DNA from: JAHQVI01 sp964407075
GTDB taxonomy: Bacteria; Pseudomonadota; Alphaproteobacteria; Rhizobiales; Rhodomicrobiaceae
Length of the DNA: 7,904 nucleotides
Assembly: GCA_964407075.1 (NCBI GenBank)
Contig: CAYOUE010000156.1
Location: 1 to 7,904, forward strand
Direction of reading: 5' to 3'
Part shown: positions 5,871 to 7,904 of the stretch, in pieces
Position numbering within the stretch: position 1 is the first letter of the stretch
Layout: each line of letters starts with the position of its first letter
Notes under the pieces: model-generated
Databases searched by the model: none
Told to the model about the DNA's origin: nothing
What the model saw: the letters and a program-made list of their open reading frames with translations, nothing else
Program-made: the position numbers and the translations under genes

Positions 5871-6202
5871 CTCCCTGCCGTCAACGACCATGAAAGAGGC
5901 GCGGTCATGCGCGGGCCGCGCGAGCGATCCGGACGCGCCTGATCCGGCGCAGGCCGAAAGGCATGTGACGAATTATTACAAAGTAGGCTTCGCTTTTTCT
6001 GCATGTAAGGGACATAAATGCTGTGGGGTTCTAGGGACGGAGTTCCGATCGGGATTGGCGCAGCTGACTCAGCAGTTCGGCCCGGTCCGTCGATCATTCT
6101 GTCCGCCGCACAAAGGCGCGATCATGAACCTTGCCTGGCGCCCAAACGTCAAAACCAAGACGTAATAGCTCGGATCGTGTGACTGCGGATGGGGAATTTG
6201 GC
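5871..6202. other. Non-coding stretch upstream of the membrane glycosyltransferase gene
   Basis: About 330 bases without a convincing gene; a plus frame at 5764-6165 runs through but begins inside the exported-protein gene and encodes unstructured Arg/Ser/Ala-rich text. The middle (about 5970-6030) is distinctly AT-richer than the surroundings, a likely place for a promoter, although I cannot assign boxes. Two small symmetric sites occur: CCGATCGG (6045-6052) and GCTGACTCAGC (6063-6073, 5-bp arms around one base). No clear terminator for the upstream gene was found. Confidence 0.45.
6191..6195 (+). promoter_or_regulatory. Ribosome binding site deciding a GTG start
   Basis: GGGGA lies seven bases before GTG 6203. 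The next in-frame start, ATG 6239, has no comparable site, and starting there would remove the basic N-terminal residues (CRK) ahead of the first membrane helix. Confidence 0.55.
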
Positions 6203-7904
6203 GTGAGCGCTTCCAGTTTTTGCCGGAAAATCGACATCATGGGAGGCGTTGCGCTTGCCGCTTACGTCTCCATCGCCGTGCTGTCCTATCTCCACGCTCC
6301 GGCCCTGTGGCAGGGCGCATACTACCCCAAGGCCGCAGCATTTTTCAGCGGGCTTTACGGCCCTGAAAATTACAACGCCATCGTAACGTTCTTCGGCGGG
6401 CCACTCATGGTCCTCTTGTCGAGATGGCTTCCCGTCATTGTCGCAAGCGGCGTCGCGATCGTTCTGATCGCAATGCTGCGCGATCCCGGGGCGCGCGCCG
6501 ACGGAGACGTCGCAAGACGCATTCTCCACTGGGCGCTCATCTTCACTGGCGCCGCCTTCTTCGCCTATCCGGTTTACACCCAGGACTTCTGGCTTTCCGC
6601 CCTCTGGGGCGACATGACAGCCTCGGGCGTCAATCCCTATCATGTTATCTTCACGAAGGACATGATCGGACCACTGCCGCTCGATCACTTTCCGATGCCG
6701 ATGTCCTACGGTCCGCTCTGGGCTCTTATCAGCGCGCTCATCATGAGCGTTTCGGGCGGAAGCGTTCTCGTTGCAGGTTTGCTGTTCAAGCTGATCCTCG
6801 CCGCCGCATGGTGCGCGACGCTCATCCTGGTGGACCGTCTGGCCGCGAAAATCGCACCTGGCCAGAGAGCGCTCGCGCTTGTCGTCGCCGGTTGGCTGCC
6901 GCTCGGCGTGCTCCAGACCGTGGCGGAGGGTCATAACGACGTATTTCTCGTCATGCCAGTGCTGCTGTGGCTCGCGCTGCTTCTTGGCGGCAGAAACAGG
7001 GCGCCGGTGGCGCTCACAGCATCCGTGCTGTGCAAATTCGCAACCGCCCCGCTCTTTCTCGCCGACATGCTCCACGCGCTGCGGCAGCGGCGCATGACGC
7101 TGCCCGCCTATTGCATCCGCATGGCCGTTCCGGCGATACTTTTTCTCGGACTGCTCGCGCTGTTCTACCGCTCTCTTGCGTTTTTCGACGGCCTGAGACT
7201 TATCAAAACGTGGCATTTCATGCATCCGGACGACGCATTCCTCGTGTTCGCCTCGCTCTTTGGCGAATGGATCGCGCCGGCAGGAAAACTGCTGCTGCTC
7301 GTATTTCCGGCCGTGGCCGCCTGGCAATGTCGGCTTTACTGGGAATCGCCCGGCAACGAACGGCTCATCAAGCTCGTCCTTGCAATCATGTGCGCGGTTT
7401 CCTTCGCTATGGTCAGCCATTTGTGGCCCTGGTACGTTGTCTGGACCCTGCCGCTGGCGGCGCTCATTCCGCAGTGGTGGCTGTCGCGCTTCATCATCGG
7501 CATCGCTCTCGCCATGCCGTTCGCATTTGCCGTCTGGTGGGTTCCGGAGGCCGAGCCGTTCGGAAACCATGTGGCTTTGGTAATATACGCATCGGCGGCG
7601 CTCTGGACTTATCTGACCTCGCCCGAAGCCGCGCGCGCCGTCCGTCGGGCACCGGCGGGCGCCCGCGTCATGGCGTTCGACAGAAGCGGAGCCGAGGCGG
7701 CGCTGCCGCTGCCACGGATGCGGACGCTGCATGACGCCGCCGGTCGCGTCGTGCATCACTGGGACGCGCGCGGGGTGCACGCCCATCATCAGCACGACGC
7801 GCTCGGACGCCCGCTCACCACGCACGTCAGCGGCCCGACGCAGTGGGACGGCGCGCCGCTCGATCACATCGTGCATCGCGTGCGCTACGGCGACGATCCG
7901 GCGC
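6203..7904 (+). CDS. GT-C-type glycosyltransferase-like membrane protein, frame continuing into an RHS-like segment (partial)
   Basis: An unbroken frame of at least 567 codons runs off the window, so the C-terminus is unseen. Residues 1-472 form a multi-pass inner-membrane protein with about ten or more hydrophobic helices. Its landmarks resemble polyprenol-phosphate-dependent GT-C enzymes (GT87/mannosyltransferase-like): an acidic loop YTQDFW (125-130), GVNPYH (142-147), SYGPLW (168-173), EGHNDVFLV (242-250), SVLCKFATAPLF (274-285), and WPWYVVW in a late helix (408-414). Such enzymes move a sugar from a lipid carrier to a periplasmic acceptor; donor and acceptor cannot be told. From about residue 473 the sequence becomes soluble, Arg/Ala-rich, then RHS-like: two HD..GR units 21 residues apart (510-515 and 531-536) flank WDARG (520-524). 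GC rises at the same place. The start is GTG 6203, with GGGGA seven bases upstream. The frame is real to about 7620; whether the last 280 bases belong to the same natural protein is uncertain. Confidence 0.8.
   Translation, partial: MSASSFCRKIDIMGGVALAAYVSIAVLSYLHAPALWQGAYYPKAAAFFSGLYGPENYNAIVTFFGGPLMVLLSRWLPVIVASGVAIVLIAMLRDPGARADGDVARRILHWALIFTGAAFFAYPVYTQDFWLSALWGDMTASGVNPYHVIFTKDMIGPLPLDHFPMPMSYGPLWALISALIMSVSGGSVLVAGLLFKLILAAAWCATLILVDRLAAKIAPGQRALALVVAGWLPLGVLQTVAEGHNDVFLVMPVLLWLALLLGGRNRAPVALTASVLCKFATAPLFLADMLHALRQRRMTLPAYCIRMAVPAILFLGLLALFYRSLAFFDGLRLIKTWHFMHPDDAFLVFASLFGEWIAPAGKLLLLVFPAVAAWQCRLYWESPGNERLIKLVLAIMCAVSFAMVSHLWPWYVVWTLPLAALIPQWWLSRFIIGIALAMPFAFAVWWVPEAEPFGNHVALVIYASAALWTYLTSPEAARAVRRAPAGARVMAFDRSGAEAALPLPRMRTLHDAAGRVVHHWDARGVHAHHQHDALGRPLTTHVSGPTQWDGAPLDHIVHRVRYGDDPA
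7621..7904 (+). other. High-GC block encoding an RHS/YD-repeat-like segment
   Basis: By hand count these 284 bases are about 75% GC, against about 59% for 7201-7620, and the block follows directly on the membrane protein without a stop. The translation has the RHS/YD pattern: HDAAGR (residues 510-515), WDARG (520-524) and HDALGRPL (531-538). The HD units have the 21-residue spacing usual for YD repeats and end in a VRYGD stretch (about 561-565), as often seen in RHS and Tc-toxin TcB/TcC-type proteins. Both units have His in place of the usual Tyr, and the segment 518-531 contains seven His. RHS proteins form large shells that hold toxin domains; only the edge of one would be visible here. Confidence 0.6.

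Noticed and set aside
5217..5891. A 224-residue minus-strand frame opposite the exported protein
   Set aside because: It is Gly/Ala/Arg-rich antisense text without a domain. The plus strand has a signal peptide and a Cys-His layout.
6149..7876. A 575-residue open frame on the minus strand opposite the membrane protein gene
   Set aside because: It is very long, but its translation is a His/Arg/Glu-rich hydrophilic text with no domain, as expected for the complement of a GC-rich membrane protein. The plus frame has clear helices, GT-C motifs and a Shine-Dalgarno sequence.

Overview
The window looks like chromosomal DNA of a high-GC alphaproteobacterium, most probably of the order Hyphomicrobiales (Rhizobiales; Mesorhizobium-like). 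This is inferred from the GC-rich coding bias, the gene types and the style of the proteins; no marker gene fixes the taxon. No tRNA, rRNA, CRISPR array, insertion sequence or phage gene is visible. Most genes are small stand-alone housekeeping or stress functions with short, often divergent, spacers.

Left part (1-2160), all on the minus strand: a small six-cysteine secreted protein of unknown function in lower-GC DNA, a roughly 310-base gene-free stretch, a dodecin of the SecE2-like type, a spacer with competing GCCGGAA hairpins, and an unrecognised protein of 217 residues.

Middle part (2160-4880): two divergent pairs placed back to back. An antibiotic biosynthesis monooxygenase (ABM) domain protein (minus) diverges from a short MscS-type mechanosensitive channel (plus) across a spacer with an eight-G run and a perfect 7-bp hairpin. 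An NmrA-type NAD(P)-binding oxidoreductase (minus) diverges from an HxlR-family regulator (plus) across 89 bases holding repeated GGTA/TACC half-sites. The second pair resembles the E. coli ytfG (qorB)/ytfH arrangement. Together with the YgiN-like ABM protein it suggests a quinone or electrophile response, but this is inference.

Right part (4880-7904): an exported protein with an NlpC/P60-like Cys...His layout behind an RR-type signal peptide, a 330-base non-coding stretch, and a multi-pass GT-C-type glycosyltransferase-like membrane protein starting at GTG 6203. The reading frame of this last gene stays open to the window end. From about 7620 GC jumps from about 59% to about 75% (hand counts), and the encoded sequence becomes a soluble RHS/YD-repeat segment. 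This membrane-enzyme-to-RHS junction is the most unusual thing here. It could be a real fusion, a recombination scar or an assembly chimera, and the window ends too soon to tell.
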